Assembly: GCA_946188165.1 (NCBI GenBank)
Contig: CAMHTW010000007.1
Location: 31,531 to 95,530, forward strand
Direction of reading: 5' to 3'
Length of the DNA: 64,000 nt
From: an uncultured Prevotella sp.
Lineage (GTDB): Bacteria; Bacteroidota; Bacteroidia; Bacteroidales; Bacteroidaceae
Positions 1 to 9,463 of this stretch are shown here, piece by piece. Position numbers and translations under genes: made by a program. Numbering within the stretch: the stretch's first letter is position 1; every line of letters begins with the position of its first letter. The notes under the pieces were generated by a model. The model did no database searches. It was not told where the DNA came from and saw only the letters and a program-made list of their open reading frames with translations.

Positions 1-1436
1 GGACGGTTCTTGAACTGTACCCAGTCAACACCCAGTTCGCCAGGACCTTCGTTGGTAACGACGATATCAGCAACCCCCTTTGGCACATAGTCCAAAGTAA
101 CGGTCTGGGTAAGCCACTGGTTGCGCATGTCGCGACGGAAACGCATCATCATGCCACCACCCTGACCACCAGCAGGCTGCTCGGGAGGTGTGACAGCCAT
201 CTTGATACGAGCAATAACCTTGCCCTTGGCACTACCCTCGCGGAGACAGAACTCTGTGTCGCCACTGGCCTTGGCGCGAATCATCAGATAGCCATCGTAG
301 AGACAACTGAAATCGACATCAGCATAACGCATCCATCCCTTAGCGGGAATGGAAGCATAGTCGCCGCTGAAGGCAAGGGTTGTGTCAACATGAGCGGTAG
401 TCACGCCATTGGAAGCGTTGCTGTAGCGGTCAATCTCAATCTTCTCAGTGGCCTGGTTGATACCTACGCCACGCATGGTCTCCTTCACTTCCTTGATAGT
501 ACCGTCGGCATTGAAGGCCAGCTTCTCGATACAAACTGAACGACGTTTGTCATCGTTGGGCGAGAAGAAGTTGGTATGATAGAACAGGTACCACTGACCC
601 TTGTAGTTAACGATGCTGTGGTGATTGGTCCAGCAACCGTTGGGATGCTCAGCCATGATGAGACCCTTATACTCGTAGGGACCCATGGGGTTCTTACTCA
701 TAGCGTAGCCGAGAACTTCGGTATTCTCGCGGACATACGGATAAGTAAGGTAGTACCAGCCGTTAGCCTCGAAAGCAAACGGACCTTCAGCCTGACGGTT
801 GGGCAGACCCTCAAGACAGTTTACGCCAATCATCTCCATCTCTCGGTTGCCCCACTTGACTGTTGACTTAGGATTGTCGTCAGCCAGTTCCTTCATGTTG
901 GGCTTCAGCTTAGCACAACGTCCGTTACCCCAGAAGAGGTAGGCGTTACCGTCAGAAGCCAGCAACACGCAGGGGTCGATACCGTTGACACCCTTGATGG
1001 CCTCGGGCTCGCACACAAACGGACCCTCGGGACGGTCAGCTACAGCCACACCGACGCCGAAACCACGCATGCCCCCCTTAGGCGAAGAGGGAAAATAGAA
1101 ATAGTACTTACCATTGCGCTCGACACAATCGGGAGCCCACATGGAATAAGAGTCAGGACGCACCCAGGGTACCTTGTTCTGAGTCACGATGACACCGTGG
1201 TCGGTCCAATCGGTAAGATTCTCGCTGGAGAATACGTGGTAGTCCTCCATGCAGAACCAGTCCTTACGCTGTCCAGCAGGGGGCACGATGTCGTGCGACG
1301 GATACAGGTACACCTTATTATTAAATACACGCGCGGTAGGGTCTGCCGAGAACAGGTCACGGATGACGGGATTCTGTGCCATAGCCGCCTGAGCAACCAG
1401 ACACAGTCCGAAAATTGATAATATAGTTTTTTTCAT
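1..1436 (-). CDS. GH43 glycosidase with C-terminal CBM6-like module, 3' end outside the window
   Basis: Secreted family 43 enzyme, probably a beta-xylosidase or alpha-L-arabinofuranosidase acting on xylan side chains or oligomers. The start is the ATG at 1436-1434, followed by a signal peptide ending AMAQ. GH43 landmarks are visible: an N-terminal SADPTARVF stretch (general base Asp), NGIDPCVLL (second Asp) and QAEGPFAF (acid Glu), then a beta-sandwich that reads as CBM6-like and ends at VDWVQF at the window edge. The frame is still open at position 1, so the protein is longer than what is seen. It is last in a four-gene run (GH3, GH10-CE1, GH43-GH43, GH43), 37 bp after its upstream neighbour, and that gap is made of 7-bp repeats. 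The substrate within GH43 cannot be fixed by eye. Confidence 0.85.
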   Translation of the reverse strand, partial: MKKTILSIFGLCLVAQAAMAQNPVIRDLFSADPTARVFNNKVYLYPSHDIVPPAGQRKDWFCMEDYHVFSSENLTDWTDHGVIVTQNKVPWVRPDSYSMWAPDCVERNGKYYFYFPSSPKGGMRGFGVGVAVADRPEGPFVCEPEAIKGVNGIDPCVLLASDGNAYLFWGNGRCAKLKPNMKELADDNPKSTVKWGNREMEMIGVNCLEGLPNRQAEGPFAFEANGWYYLTYPYVRENTEVLGYAMSKNPMGPYEYKGLIMAEHPNGCWTNHHSIVNYKGQWYLFYHTNFFSPNDDKRRSVCIEKLAFNADGTIKEVKETMRGVGINQATEKIEIDRYSNASNGVTTAHVDTTLAFSGDYASIPAKGWMRYADVDFSCLYDGYLMIRAKASGDTEFCLREGSAKGKVIARIKMAVTPPEQPAGGQGGGMMMRFRRDMRNQWLTQTVTLDYVPKGVADIVVTNEGPGELGVDWVQFKNR

Positions 1437-1475
1437 GAATTACGAATATGAATTATGCATTATGAATTGTGCATT
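1435..1475. repeat. heptamer tandem array between two GH43 genes
   Basis: Six units of the ATGAATT / ATGCATT type (one unit has 6 bp) fill the gap exactly. The array runs from inside the start codon of the downstream GH43 gene to the stop codon of the upstream one. Confidence 0.8.
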
Positions 1476-4386
1476 ACTTAAACTGCCACCAGTCGAGACG
1501 AACGTCACCCTGGGCATTGCTGAAACAAATATAGAGATCATGGACGCCAGTGGCTCCAGCAACCTTCGTGCTGAAGGTCTTGTACTTGTCAACAGAACCA
1601 GTGCTCTTAATAGTAGCCGTACCAATGACGGGGCCATCCTGGCTGTTCAGGCGCAGCGTTACGTTACATCCTGATTTAGCAGCGGCTGCGGCAATGATGC
1701 TGAACTGCTTGGCACCCTTACTACCGAAATCGACGCCACGCAGACGGATATACTCGCCATCGTTGATATCAAAGATATACATATTCTTCTTACCAACAGA
1801 CTCTGGCATATCCTTGACGACACCCGTATTCTCGATGCCCATCTTGGCTGACTTCAAGCCAAAACCCCAGGCCATAGTCTCAGCCTCCACACGGCGGTAG
1901 GGGTTGAGCCAATGCAACTGCTGCATAGGTTTCTGGTCGAGCCAATAAGGAAGCTCCTGAATGGTACCGTCAGCATTGTAGGTTATCTCCTGTGCAGACA
2001 CCGAGCGACGCTCAAGGTGATGGAAGGTCTCGAGGTGCATCAAGTCGTAGTCCTGTCCGAAGACATAGCTATGTCCCTTGAAATCGCAGATGCCCGGATG
2101 GTTACCGCGGTCGCGCTCAGTAGGACGCATGATATACCCCTTTTCTACCCAAGGACCTGAAGGCGAGTCACTCATAGCATAGCCTAAAGCCTCAGGACAG
2201 CAGGTGCTGGCAAAAGCAAGGTAGTATTTACTCCCCTCGCCCTTTGGAGAGGGGTTCTCTCCTTGAGAGTGTGGCGTTGCATTGGGGGTGAGGCTTCTCT
2301 TGTAGAACCATGGTCCTTCCTGATAGTGCTGAATAGCCCAATTGGCTTTCTGGCTCCAAGGGGCACGAAGATTAATCTTAGCACCATTCTCCTTGACGGG
2401 GCGCATAACACCGTTCTGGGGATTAAGCACATGAATGTCGCCGCTGGTCGAAATCATATCCTCGTTCAGCTTGACGTAATAGACATAGGGATTGCCCCAG
2501 TACATGTAAGCCTGACCATCATCGTCGATAAACACAGAGGGATCGATGTCCTCCCAGTGTTCTCTCTGCCACACGAGGGGTTCGCCCAGTGGATCCTTGA
2601 AAGGTCCGTAGGGTGAGTCAGCCACCAGCACGCCAATACCATGACCATGCAGAGGGGCATAGAGATAGTACTTACCATTACGCTCAACTGTCTGGATGGC
2701 CCAAGCACCGTTCTCACGCGAACGCCAGGGGAAATCCTTCAGCGAGGCCACAGCACCGTGTTCGGTCCAGTTCACCATATCGGTGGTAGACCATAACAGC
2801 CAGTCGTACATAAAGAAACCGGCTGAGTTCTTCTCGTTCAGGTCGGGAATATCCTCGGGCGAGGCATCGTGCGACGTATATAAGAACAAGGTGTCGCCCA
2901 CAACCAGCGGCGAGGGGTCTGCCGTGTACTTAGTCTGGAACAACGGCATGTTGACCTGTTCCAGTCCACGCATCTCCCACCAGTCGAAGTTAAAGAGCTT
3001 CGGACCCTTACGGCCTTTGAATACGAAATACAAATCAGCAGTAGTCGGCAGGTCAAGACCAGAAATGGTACGCGAAGGCGCATTCAAGTCTTTAATCGTC
3101 GAGTAGTCCAAATCAAGGTTGATGGTCTGCCACTTCTCCCAACCGCCTGTACCAGGTACGTTGACGGTACCAAGAAGTCGTCCACCGACACTGTCAAGGC
3201 GTATTTCAATCTGTCCGCCACGCAGGCCACTGGCCACACGTGCCTTAAATGTCCGTGGGTATTTCTTGCCAAACGCCACATTCTGCAGCTTGATGTAGTC
3301 GCCATTGTGGATATCAGTGACATAGACACCGACCTCGTCATTCTGTTCAGTCTTCAGACCACTCGAGAAAGCCATTGTTTCAGCCTCCACCTTGCGGAAG
3401 GGGTCAAACGTTGCAATGGGCTTCACGCCTTCATCAGTAGGCAGAATGGTGGGAAAGCTACCATCAGCATTATACTTGAACTCCTCGACAGCCACGCTAC
3501 GGCCAAAACCGCCACCCTTAGGCAACTTGCCCGTATGATAGAAGAAATAGCTGTGACCGTTGAAGTCGGCTACACCACAGTGGTTGGTAAACGACTTGGT
3601 GTCGCTCAGAGGCATAATCTCACCAGCATACTTCCAAGGGCCTGTAGGCGAAGAAGCCATACTGTAAGAGATATGCTCAGGTACACCACCGGCAGCATAA
3701 AGCAACTGGTATGTGCCATTACGCTTGGTGAGCCAAGGACCCTCTGTGTACGAATCCTTATACTTCTTACCCTTTTCGCGCTTGCTCATAATAGGGCCAC
3801 CAAAGGCTTCCTCAGTCATGTCGAGACGGCCCAGTTCACCGCTATACGATATCATGTCGCGGTTGAGTTTCAGGTAGTAGCACTGCGGATTACCCCACAT
3901 GAGCCATGCCTGTCCGTCGTCGTCAATCATAACGGTGGGATCGATATGGTCCCACGAGCCATTCTCGAACAGCGGTTTACCAATAGCATCACGGAAAGGG
4001 CCTGTAGGCGAATCGCTCACAGCCACACCAATAGCCATACCCTTCGAAATCTTCGAGTGGGCGCAGATGTACCAGTAGAACTTACCGTCACGTTCGATGG
4101 TCTGTCCTGCCCAGGCACGGTCATCAGCCCATGAGAAACTCTCCAAAGCCAAGGGTGAGCCATGGTCTTGCCAGTTTACCATATCCTTGGTGGAATAGAC
4201 ACGCCATTCCTGCATCCAGAAGAAATCGGCATTGTCCTCATCGTGACCGGTATAGACGTACATCGTACCGTCATAAACCAACGGAGCAGGGTCGCTGGTA
4301 AACCATGTTTGAACAAAAGGGTTTTGTGCCATGGCCGCCGTAGCAGCCAGGCACAAACCTATCGTTGATAATAAAGTTTTAATCAT
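1474..4386 (-). CDS. tandem GH43-CBM6-GH43-CBM6 glycosidase
   Basis: Secreted protein of 970 residues with two complete GH43 modules. Module 1 (about 22-330) shows SDPAPLV, WDHIDPTVMIDDDG and YTEGPW. Module 2 (about 485-830) shows ADPSPLV, WEDIDPSVFIDDDG and YQEGPW. Each is followed by a CBM6-like beta-sandwich beginning YRRVEAETMA or FRKVEAETMA. Both modules keep the base Asp, second Asp and acid Glu, so both should be active, probably on arabinoxylan. The start is the ATG at 4386-4384; a TTG one codon earlier is less likely. Module 2 has a Pro/Gly/Ser-rich loop around residues 714-732 encoded by a palindromic DNA element (see 2228-2295). It lies in the xylan operon between GH10-CE1 and the last GH43. 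Confidence 0.9.
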   Translation of the reverse strand: MIKTLLSTIGLCLAATAAMAQNPFVQTWFTSDPAPLVYDGTMYVYTGHDEDNADFFWMQEWRVYSTKDMVNWQDHGSPLALESFSWADDRAWAGQTIERDGKFYWYICAHSKISKGMAIGVAVSDSPTGPFRDAIGKPLFENGSWDHIDPTVMIDDDGQAWLMWGNPQCYYLKLNRDMISYSGELGRLDMTEEAFGGPIMSKREKGKKYKDSYTEGPWLTKRNGTYQLLYAAGGVPEHISYSMASSPTGPWKYAGEIMPLSDTKSFTNHCGVADFNGHSYFFYHTGKLPKGGGFGRSVAVEEFKYNADGSFPTILPTDEGVKPIATFDPFRKVEAETMAFSSGLKTEQNDEVGVYVTDIHNGDYIKLQNVAFGKKYPRTFKARVASGLRGGQIEIRLDSVGGRLLGTVNVPGTGGWEKWQTINLDLDYSTIKDLNAPSRTISGLDLPTTADLYFVFKGRKGPKLFNFDWWEMRGLEQVNMPLFQTKYTADPSPLVVGDTLFLYTSHDASPEDIPDLNEKNSAGFFMYDWLLWSTTDMVNWTEHGAVASLKDFPWRSRENGAWAIQTVERNGKYYLYAPLHGHGIGVLVADSPYGPFKDPLGEPLVWQREHWEDIDPSVFIDDDGQAYMYWGNPYVYYVKLNEDMISTSGDIHVLNPQNGVMRPVKENGAKINLRAPWSQKANWAIQHYQEGPWFYKRSLTPNATPHSQGENPSPKGEGSKYYLAFASTCCPEALGYAMSDSPSGPWVEKGYIMRPTERDRGNHPGICDFKGHSYVFGQDYDLMHLETFHHLERRSVSAQEITYNADGTIQELPYWLDQKPMQQLHWLNPYRRVEAETMAWGFGLKSAKMGIENTGVVKDMPESVGKKNMYIFDINDGEYIRLRGVDFGSKGAKQFSIIAAAAAKSGCNVTLRLNSQDGPVIGTATIKSTGSVDKYKTFSTKVAGATGVHDLYICFSNAQGDVRLDWWQFK
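2228..2295. repeat. GC-rich palindromic REP-like element inside the double GH43 gene
   Basis: CTCCCCTC, a short loop and GAGAGGGG form a hairpin; after an extra 25-30 bp comes TTGGGGGTGAGGCT. It is translated in frame as a low-complexity loop (N-A-T-P-H-S-Q-G-E-N-P-S-P-K-G-E-G) not expected in GH43. A relative lies at 59502-59533 in the thiamine pyrophosphokinase gene. Confidence 0.65.
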
Positions 4387-4440
4387 CAATTATCAATTAT
4401 GAATTATGCATTATGCATTATCAATTATGAATTATCAATT
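4385..4440. repeat. heptamer array of eight units at a gene junction
   Basis: Eight consecutive 7-bp units (ATCAATT, ATGAATT, ATGCATT variants) with no phase break. They span from the start codon of the double GH43 gene to the stop codon of GH10-CE1, so the whole junction is repeat DNA. Confidence 0.9.
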
Positions 4441-6664
4441 ACTTAAACAGTCCCTGAGCCATCTTATAGAGGCAACGACGCCAAGTCAGGAACTCATGGG
4501 CAGTACCCTCAGAAATCAGACCCTCGGCATTGAAGCCAGCAGCCTTCAGAGCCTCAACGCTCTTATTGATGCCATCGGGATTCTCCTTAGAGCCGCAACC
4601 CTCAAAGATATACTTCACAGCCTTGGGATCCTTGATTTCGTCGGGAGCATACTGGCCACCGCTGAGCAGTCCCCAGTAACCGAACACCTCAGGACGACGC
4701 AGGGTGATGAGCTTCGTCTCCATACCACCCATAGAGAGACCTGCCATAGCACGGTTCCACTTGTCGGCCTTGGTCAAGAAATTAGCATCAATATGGGGAA
4801 TGAGTTCGTCAATGAGCACCTTCTCAAACTCCTCAGCAGTAAATCTACCAATAGAACCGAACTTGAAGTCGTTGGTCAGACCATAAGCCATAACAACAAT
4901 GAAGGGCTTGATTTTGCCGTCAGCAATCAGGTTGTCCATAATGAGACCTGCCTTTCCCTGCACGGGCCAGCTGGTCTCGTTTTCGCCCCAGCCATGCTGC
5001 AGATACAGAACAGGATAGCGCTCCTGAATACCCTTCTGACCTGCCTTGACGGGCTGGCCTTTTTTATCAACAAGCTTACCATATGTAGGTGGCAGATAGA
5101 CATTGGCTGTCTGCATCTTGCCAGTGCTCTCGGACCAGAAGGTTACTTGCTGGATGTTGCCATGAGGGATGTCCTTGCGATAGGCGTAGAAGTCCTGATC
5201 GCGAGCAGGAATCTCGATACCACTCTCCCAACGGCAAGAGCCGAAGTAGTTGTGTGTACCAGGATCATTGAATGTACCACCATCAATAGTCAGGTGATAG
5301 TAGTGGAAACCGGGATCCATCGGACCTTCTGTGGTACCCGTCCATACACCATCCTTATCCTTGCGCAGCACCGTACCGCCACGACCGCCAAGACCCAGAC
5401 TGACGATGACCGACTTTGCCTCGGGAGCAACGACGCGGAAGCGGGCATAACCCTCGCTATTCACCTTCGGCCACTCCTGTCCAGGCTGATTCATTGGGTT
5501 GGGAACAAAGTCCTCCTTGGGTTTTGCATTGTCGAGCTTAGCATCAAAATTCTTGATGGCGTAGTAAGCCTGCTTGGGCTTGTAGTTCTCGTCGAAAGGC
5601 AGCGGGTGGTTGTTGACACCCAACCAAGAGTCGCGGTCGCCAAGGTTCCAGAAGGTCACACAGTCAATGACATCCTTATGCTTACGGAAAATCTTGAAGA
5701 CACGGCTATACTGGTCCGTCAGCATGGTGTTCATATAACCAGCTACGGGCCTATTCTCACCACGCGAGAACTGTAGCTGACCGCCCATTTCCTGATTCAT
5801 ACGAATATCGAGTTCAGTGATGTGGATGTGTTTCACCAACTCCTTGAAACGCACGATAGCCTTCTCAAGTTGTTCCTCACTGGGGAAGTAGATGTTGTAG
5901 TGTCCCTGCATACCGATACCATCGATGGGCACACCAGCATCCTTCATCTTCTTTACCATATTATATATACGCTCGCGCTTGCCTTCATCCACACAGCTGT
6001 AGTCGTTGTAGAACAACAGGGCGTTGGGATCAGCCTCGCGTGCGAACTGGAATGCCTTGGCAATGAACTCGTCACCGCAGAGTCTAAAGTGACGACTCTG
6101 ACGATACGGGCTCGGCTCTTGGCCACCGAAACGGCCCCAGCGTGGACCGCCGCCGTTGTCATCAGCCATAGCTTCGTTCACCACATCCCAAGCATAAACC
6201 ACATCTTTATAGCGGTTTACTACGGTGTGGATGTGTTCGCGAAGACGCTCGTAGAACACCTCTTTCTTCACTTCCTTACCCTTCTTGTCGGTAAACATCC
6301 AATCGGCAAACTGAGAGTGCCAGCAAAGGCAGTGACCACGCAGCTTGATGCCGTTCTGACGGCAGAAGTTAGCAATTTTGTCAGCACGCTCGAAGTTCCA
6401 TACACCCTCCTTTGGATGTATCTCACCGGGCTTCATGTCATTCTCAGCAGTGATGCTGTTGAACTCAGCCTTCACCAGATTAATCTGGTCAGGCGTACTC
6501 ACATTACGCTGATTAAGAGCTACACCAATCATGAAGTAGTTCTTGTAAGCGTCCTTCAGTTTAACACTGGGGTTTGGATCTGCGGGAGCTCCAAACTGGG
6601 CCCATGAACCCATGCAGTACATAGACAGCACGAGAGCGAAAGCAATTTTAAATGTTTGTTTCAT
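4439..6664 (-). CDS. GH10 endo-xylanase fused to CE1 feruloyl esterase (Xyn10D-Fae1A type)
   Basis: Secreted bifunctional enzyme of 741 residues that cuts the beta-1,4-xylan backbone and removes feruloyl esters. The signal peptide ends near SWAQ (about 23). The GH10 barrel covers about 36-375, with acid/base Glu164 in VVNEA and nucleophile Glu284 in ITELD. A CBM48/E-set-like linker domain follows (about 400-500), then a CE1 alpha/beta hydrolase (about 505-741) with nucleophile Ser644 in GLSMGG and the C-terminal His in [10 protein letters not shown]. The order matches Xyn10D-Fae1A described from Prevotella ruminicola. It sits 72 bp after the GH3 gene in the same operon and should feed feruloylated oligomers to the exo-enzymes around it. 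Confidence 0.95.
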   Translation of the reverse strand: MKQTFKIAFALVLSMYCMGSWAQFGAPADPNPSVKLKDAYKNYFMIGVALNQRNVSTPDQINLVKAEFNSITAENDMKPGEIHPKEGVWNFERADKIANFCRQNGIKLRGHCLCWHSQFADWMFTDKKGKEVKKEVFYERLREHIHTVVNRYKDVVYAWDVVNEAMADDNGGGPRWGRFGGQEPSPYRQSRHFRLCGDEFIAKAFQFAREADPNALLFYNDYSCVDEGKRERIYNMVKKMKDAGVPIDGIGMQGHYNIYFPSEEQLEKAIVRFKELVKHIHITELDIRMNQEMGGQLQFSRGENRPVAGYMNTMLTDQYSRVFKIFRKHKDVIDCVTFWNLGDRDSWLGVNNHPLPFDENYKPKQAYYAIKNFDAKLDNAKPKEDFVPNPMNQPGQEWPKVNSEGYARFRVVAPEAKSVIVSLGLGGRGGTVLRKDKDGVWTGTTEGPMDPGFHYYHLTIDGGTFNDPGTHNYFGSCRWESGIEIPARDQDFYAYRKDIPHGNIQQVTFWSESTGKMQTANVYLPPTYGKLVDKKGQPVKAGQKGIQERYPVLYLQHGWGENETSWPVQGKAGLIMDNLIADGKIKPFIVVMAYGLTNDFKFGSIGRFTAEEFEKVLIDELIPHIDANFLTKADKWNRAMAGLSMGGMETKLITLRRPEVFGYWGLLSGGQYAPDEIKDPKAVKYIFEGCGSKENPDGINKSVEALKAAGFNAEGLISEGTAHEFLTWRRCLYKMAQGLFK

Positions 6665-6736
6665 TGTGTTGATTTTAGGATTAAAAATTAATTAATATGT
6701 TGTTTATCTCAATTATCGATATCTCGATTGTTCGAA

Positions 6737-9316
6737 TCAATTATTCAACGACAGGCTCAACTTCTTCAGGTCTTTGTCTGACGAACTGTTACCAACCAGA
6801 ATTTCGTATTTACCCGGCTTCACACGCATGGTGTTGGTCTCAGGGTCCCAGAACTCGAAACTCTTGTTGTCGAGTGTCAGTTTGACGGTCGCTGTCTGTC
6901 CAGCCTTCACACTGACACGGTGGAAGGCACGTAGTGACTTCAACGGGCCATCGGGATCCTGCAGATTACGAATGTAAAGCTGTACAATCTCTGTGCCGTC
7001 ACGTTTGCCTGTATTGGCTACCTCAACGGAAAGGGTGCCATTACCACCATTTTTCATTTCTAATTTCTCATTTCTAATTTCGAAATCAGTATAGCTCAGA
7101 CCATAACCGAAGGGGAACAGGGCATCAGTAAAATAGCGATAGGTGCGGCCCTTCATCGAGTAGTCCTCATAGTCGGGCAACTGACTGCTATTCTTATAGA
7201 AAGTCACAGGCAGCTTACCGCTGGGGTTATAGTCGCCAAACAGCACGTCGGCCACAGCCGTACCGCCCTCTTGACCTGGATACCAGGCCTGCAGGATAGC
7301 ATCGCACGTCTCCGTCTCAGGCTGCAGTGCAATACAAGAACCTGAACAGTTGACGAAGATAACTTGCTTGCCAACCTGTTTCAGTGCCTTCAGGAAGTCG
7401 CGCTGCACCTTTGGCAGTTCGATGTGGGTACGGTCGCCACCTTTGAAACCATCGATATCAACAGGCATTTCCTCGCCTTCCAAGCTGGAAGCAATACCAC
7501 CGACGAACACGACCTTGTTGATGCCCTTCAGTTGGGCAATGGTCTCTTGGTAGTCAATAGGATGCTCCTTGGCAATATTGATGGCCAGATTAGCATTATA
7601 GGTGTGGATATGCGAGAAGCGTACCTCAATATTATAACTCTTGCCTTTCTCAGCCTGAATAGCCACACGGTTAGGTGTGGTACGCCAAATGTGATGGCGG
7701 AACTTCTGCACACCGTCGATAAAGAGTTCAAAATGTCCGCAACCATCCACATTCACAACATACTCACCAGCCTCCTTGGGTGTAAACACGGTCTCATACT
7801 TGGCTGAGAAGTCTTCGAGCTGAACGCCTGGAGCGAAGTTATGCATACCAAACGTGGTAACAGCCAGTGGAGCGGTGTAATATTGCGTCGTAACTGGCTT
7901 ACCCTCCATACGGCGATTGTTCCAGAACGTTCCCTTCAAACCCTTCTTACCCTCGAAGCTACACTGCGAGGCCATCAGACACTCCATCACTTTGTCGTAG
8001 GTCAGGTCGCAGCCAGCAGCATAGAACAGTTTCTTCGTCTTGGCTTTGATGCCATCAAGGATAGTGACAGTATGGTTGGGGGTACCGTTATAGTTACCCC
8101 ACATCATCGGTGTATTGTCAGCATTGGGACCAATAACGGCAATCTTCTCCTTCTTATTCAGAGGCAGGATGTTGTTTTTGTTCTGCAACAATACCATCGT
8201 CTGACGCGCCATATCCAGTGAGATATTGGCAGACGCTTTAGTGGACATGGCAGAATAAGGAATCTTAGACCACTCTACCAGTGAGGGATCGTCCATTTCA
8301 CCCAAATCAAAACGGCCTTCCAACAGACGAATGACGTGCTTGTCAACCTCAGCCTCAGTAATAAAACCGCGCTTCACAGCCTCAGGAATGCTACGGTAGG
8401 CATAGCCGTAGCCACACTCCACATCGGTACCTGCAATGGTTGCCTTAGCTGAAGCATGAACAGGACCCGTCGAGGACTTGTGCGACTCATAAAAATCGGA
8501 GACAGCACCGCAGTCGCTAACCACCAGATACTTAAAGCCCCACTCGTCGCGCAAAATGGTCTGCAACAAACGTTGTGAGCCACAACATGGGTCGTCATCC
8601 AGACGCTGATAGGCACACATGACTTCACGTACCTTGGCATCCTGCACTAAGGTCTTGAAAGCAGGCATATAGGTCTCCCACATATCACGGGGCGACACAT
8701 TGGTCAAGTTAGCCGAATGGCGCGTATACTCAGGACCGCTGTGGACGGCATAGTGCTTGGCACAAGCCCACAACTTACGATATTTAGCCGTTTCAGGTCC
8801 CTGCAAACCCTTCACCACCTGCACACCCATCACTGATGTCAGGTAGGGGTCCTCACCGTAGGTCTCCTGTCCCCTGCCCCATCGGGGGTCACGGAAGATA
8901 TTTACATTCGGTGTCCACACGGAAAGACTATGGAATTTCTCGTCCCCACCACTGCCACGCTGCATACGTTCGTTGTACTGGGCACGAAATTCCGTCGATG
9001 CCACATCGAAGCATTTATAAAGCAAGTCAGGATTGAATGATGACGCCATAGCAATCGGCTCTGGGAACACCGTCACGTTACCCTGGTTGGCTGCACCATG
9101 CAGAGCCTCGCTCCACCAGAAAAACTTCTTGATGCCCAAACGTGGAATAGCCGGGCTCTCGTCCAGCATCAGTTTAGCTTTCTCTTCCAAAGTCAAACGG
9201 GAGCATAAGTCCTTGGCACGTTCCAATGCCGACAAATTAGGATTTTGATAAGGGAACGACTGTGCTGATGCATGGAGCGTCAACACACTCAAAGTGAGGG
9301 TAAAAATCCACTTCAT
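6737..9316 (-). CDS. GH3 beta-xylosidase/glucosidase with inserted PA14 domain
   Basis: Secreted exo-glycosidase of 859 residues, first gene of the left xylan operon. After a signal peptide ending HASAQ comes the GH3 N-domain with nucleophile Asp268 in VVSDCGA and the substrate-binding KHYAVHSG. The GH3 C-domain is interrupted by a PA14 domain (about 440-590; FELFIDGVQKFRH) and ends in a fibronectin III-like domain. This architecture is common in Bacteroidota beta-xylosidases, and the context of GH10 and GH43 supports xylo-oligosaccharide as substrate; a beta-glucosidase is the alternative. The segment EIRNEKLEMKN at the start of the FnIII domain is encoded by a heptamer repeat array (7049-7083). 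A promoter lies about 48 bp upstream of the start. Confidence 0.93.
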   Translation of the reverse strand: MKWIFTLTLSVLTLHASAQSFPYQNPNLSALERAKDLCSRLTLEEKAKLMLDESPAIPRLGIKKFFWWSEALHGAANQGNVTVFPEPIAMASSFNPDLLYKCFDVASTEFRAQYNERMQRGSGGDEKFHSLSVWTPNVNIFRDPRWGRGQETYGEDPYLTSVMGVQVVKGLQGPETAKYRKLWACAKHYAVHSGPEYTRHSANLTNVSPRDMWETYMPAFKTLVQDAKVREVMCAYQRLDDDPCCGSQRLLQTILRDEWGFKYLVVSDCGAVSDFYESHKSSTGPVHASAKATIAGTDVECGYGYAYRSIPEAVKRGFITEAEVDKHVIRLLEGRFDLGEMDDPSLVEWSKIPYSAMSTKASANISLDMARQTMVLLQNKNNILPLNKKEKIAVIGPNADNTPMMWGNYNGTPNHTVTILDGIKAKTKKLFYAAGCDLTYDKVMECLMASQCSFEGKKGLKGTFWNNRRMEGKPVTTQYYTAPLAVTTFGMHNFAPGVQLEDFSAKYETVFTPKEAGEYVVNVDGCGHFELFIDGVQKFRHHIWRTTPNRVAIQAEKGKSYNIEVRFSHIHTYNANLAINIAKEHPIDYQETIAQLKGINKVVFVGGIASSLEGEEMPVDIDGFKGGDRTHIELPKVQRDFLKALKQVGKQVIFVNCSGSCIALQPETETCDAILQAWYPGQEGGTAVADVLFGDYNPSGKLPVTFYKNSSQLPDYEDYSMKGRTYRYFTDALFPFGYGLSYTDFEIRNEKLEMKNGGNGTLSVEVANTGKRDGTEIVQLYIRNLQDPDGPLKSLRAFHRVSVKAGQTATVKLTLDNKSFEFWDPETNTMRVKPGKYEILVGNSSSDKDLKKLSLSLNN
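7049..7083. repeat. in-frame heptamer array inside the GH3 gene
   Basis: Five 7-bp units (ATTTTTC, ATTTCTA, ATTTCTC, ATTTCTA, ATTTCGA). Read on the minus strand they encode a charged, low-complexity stretch at the edge of the fibronectin III-like domain. Confidence 0.8.
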
Positions 9317-9363
9317 ATTCAGTTATCCGTAATTGTTATTTGAGCTGTTATGATTATTCGTTG

Positions 9364-9410
9364 CAAAGTTACGAATAATTCTGGACATAGGATTCAGCGA
9401 ATGTATCAAA
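9364..9410 (-). promoter_or_regulatory. promoter of the GH3/GH10/GH43 operon with palindrome-like site
   Basis: A -7 box TAACTTTG (minus strand) lies at 9371-9364, about 48 bp before the GH3 start. No TTTG -33 box is found at the usual distance. Instead a TTTGATACATT site lies at 9410-9400, 28 bp from the -7 box, as at the SusC promoter. Confidence 0.6.
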
Positions 9411-9463
9411 TACTTTTGCTGTTGTAGCACGACGGCAAAAGAGGGGATATTATACAAGTGCTT

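Noticed and set aside
4385..4440. CRISPR array
   Set aside because: The repeats are 7 bp without spacers.
4406..5776. 456-codon open frame on the plus strand
   Set aside because: Antisense to GH10-CE1; composition typical of a shadow frame.
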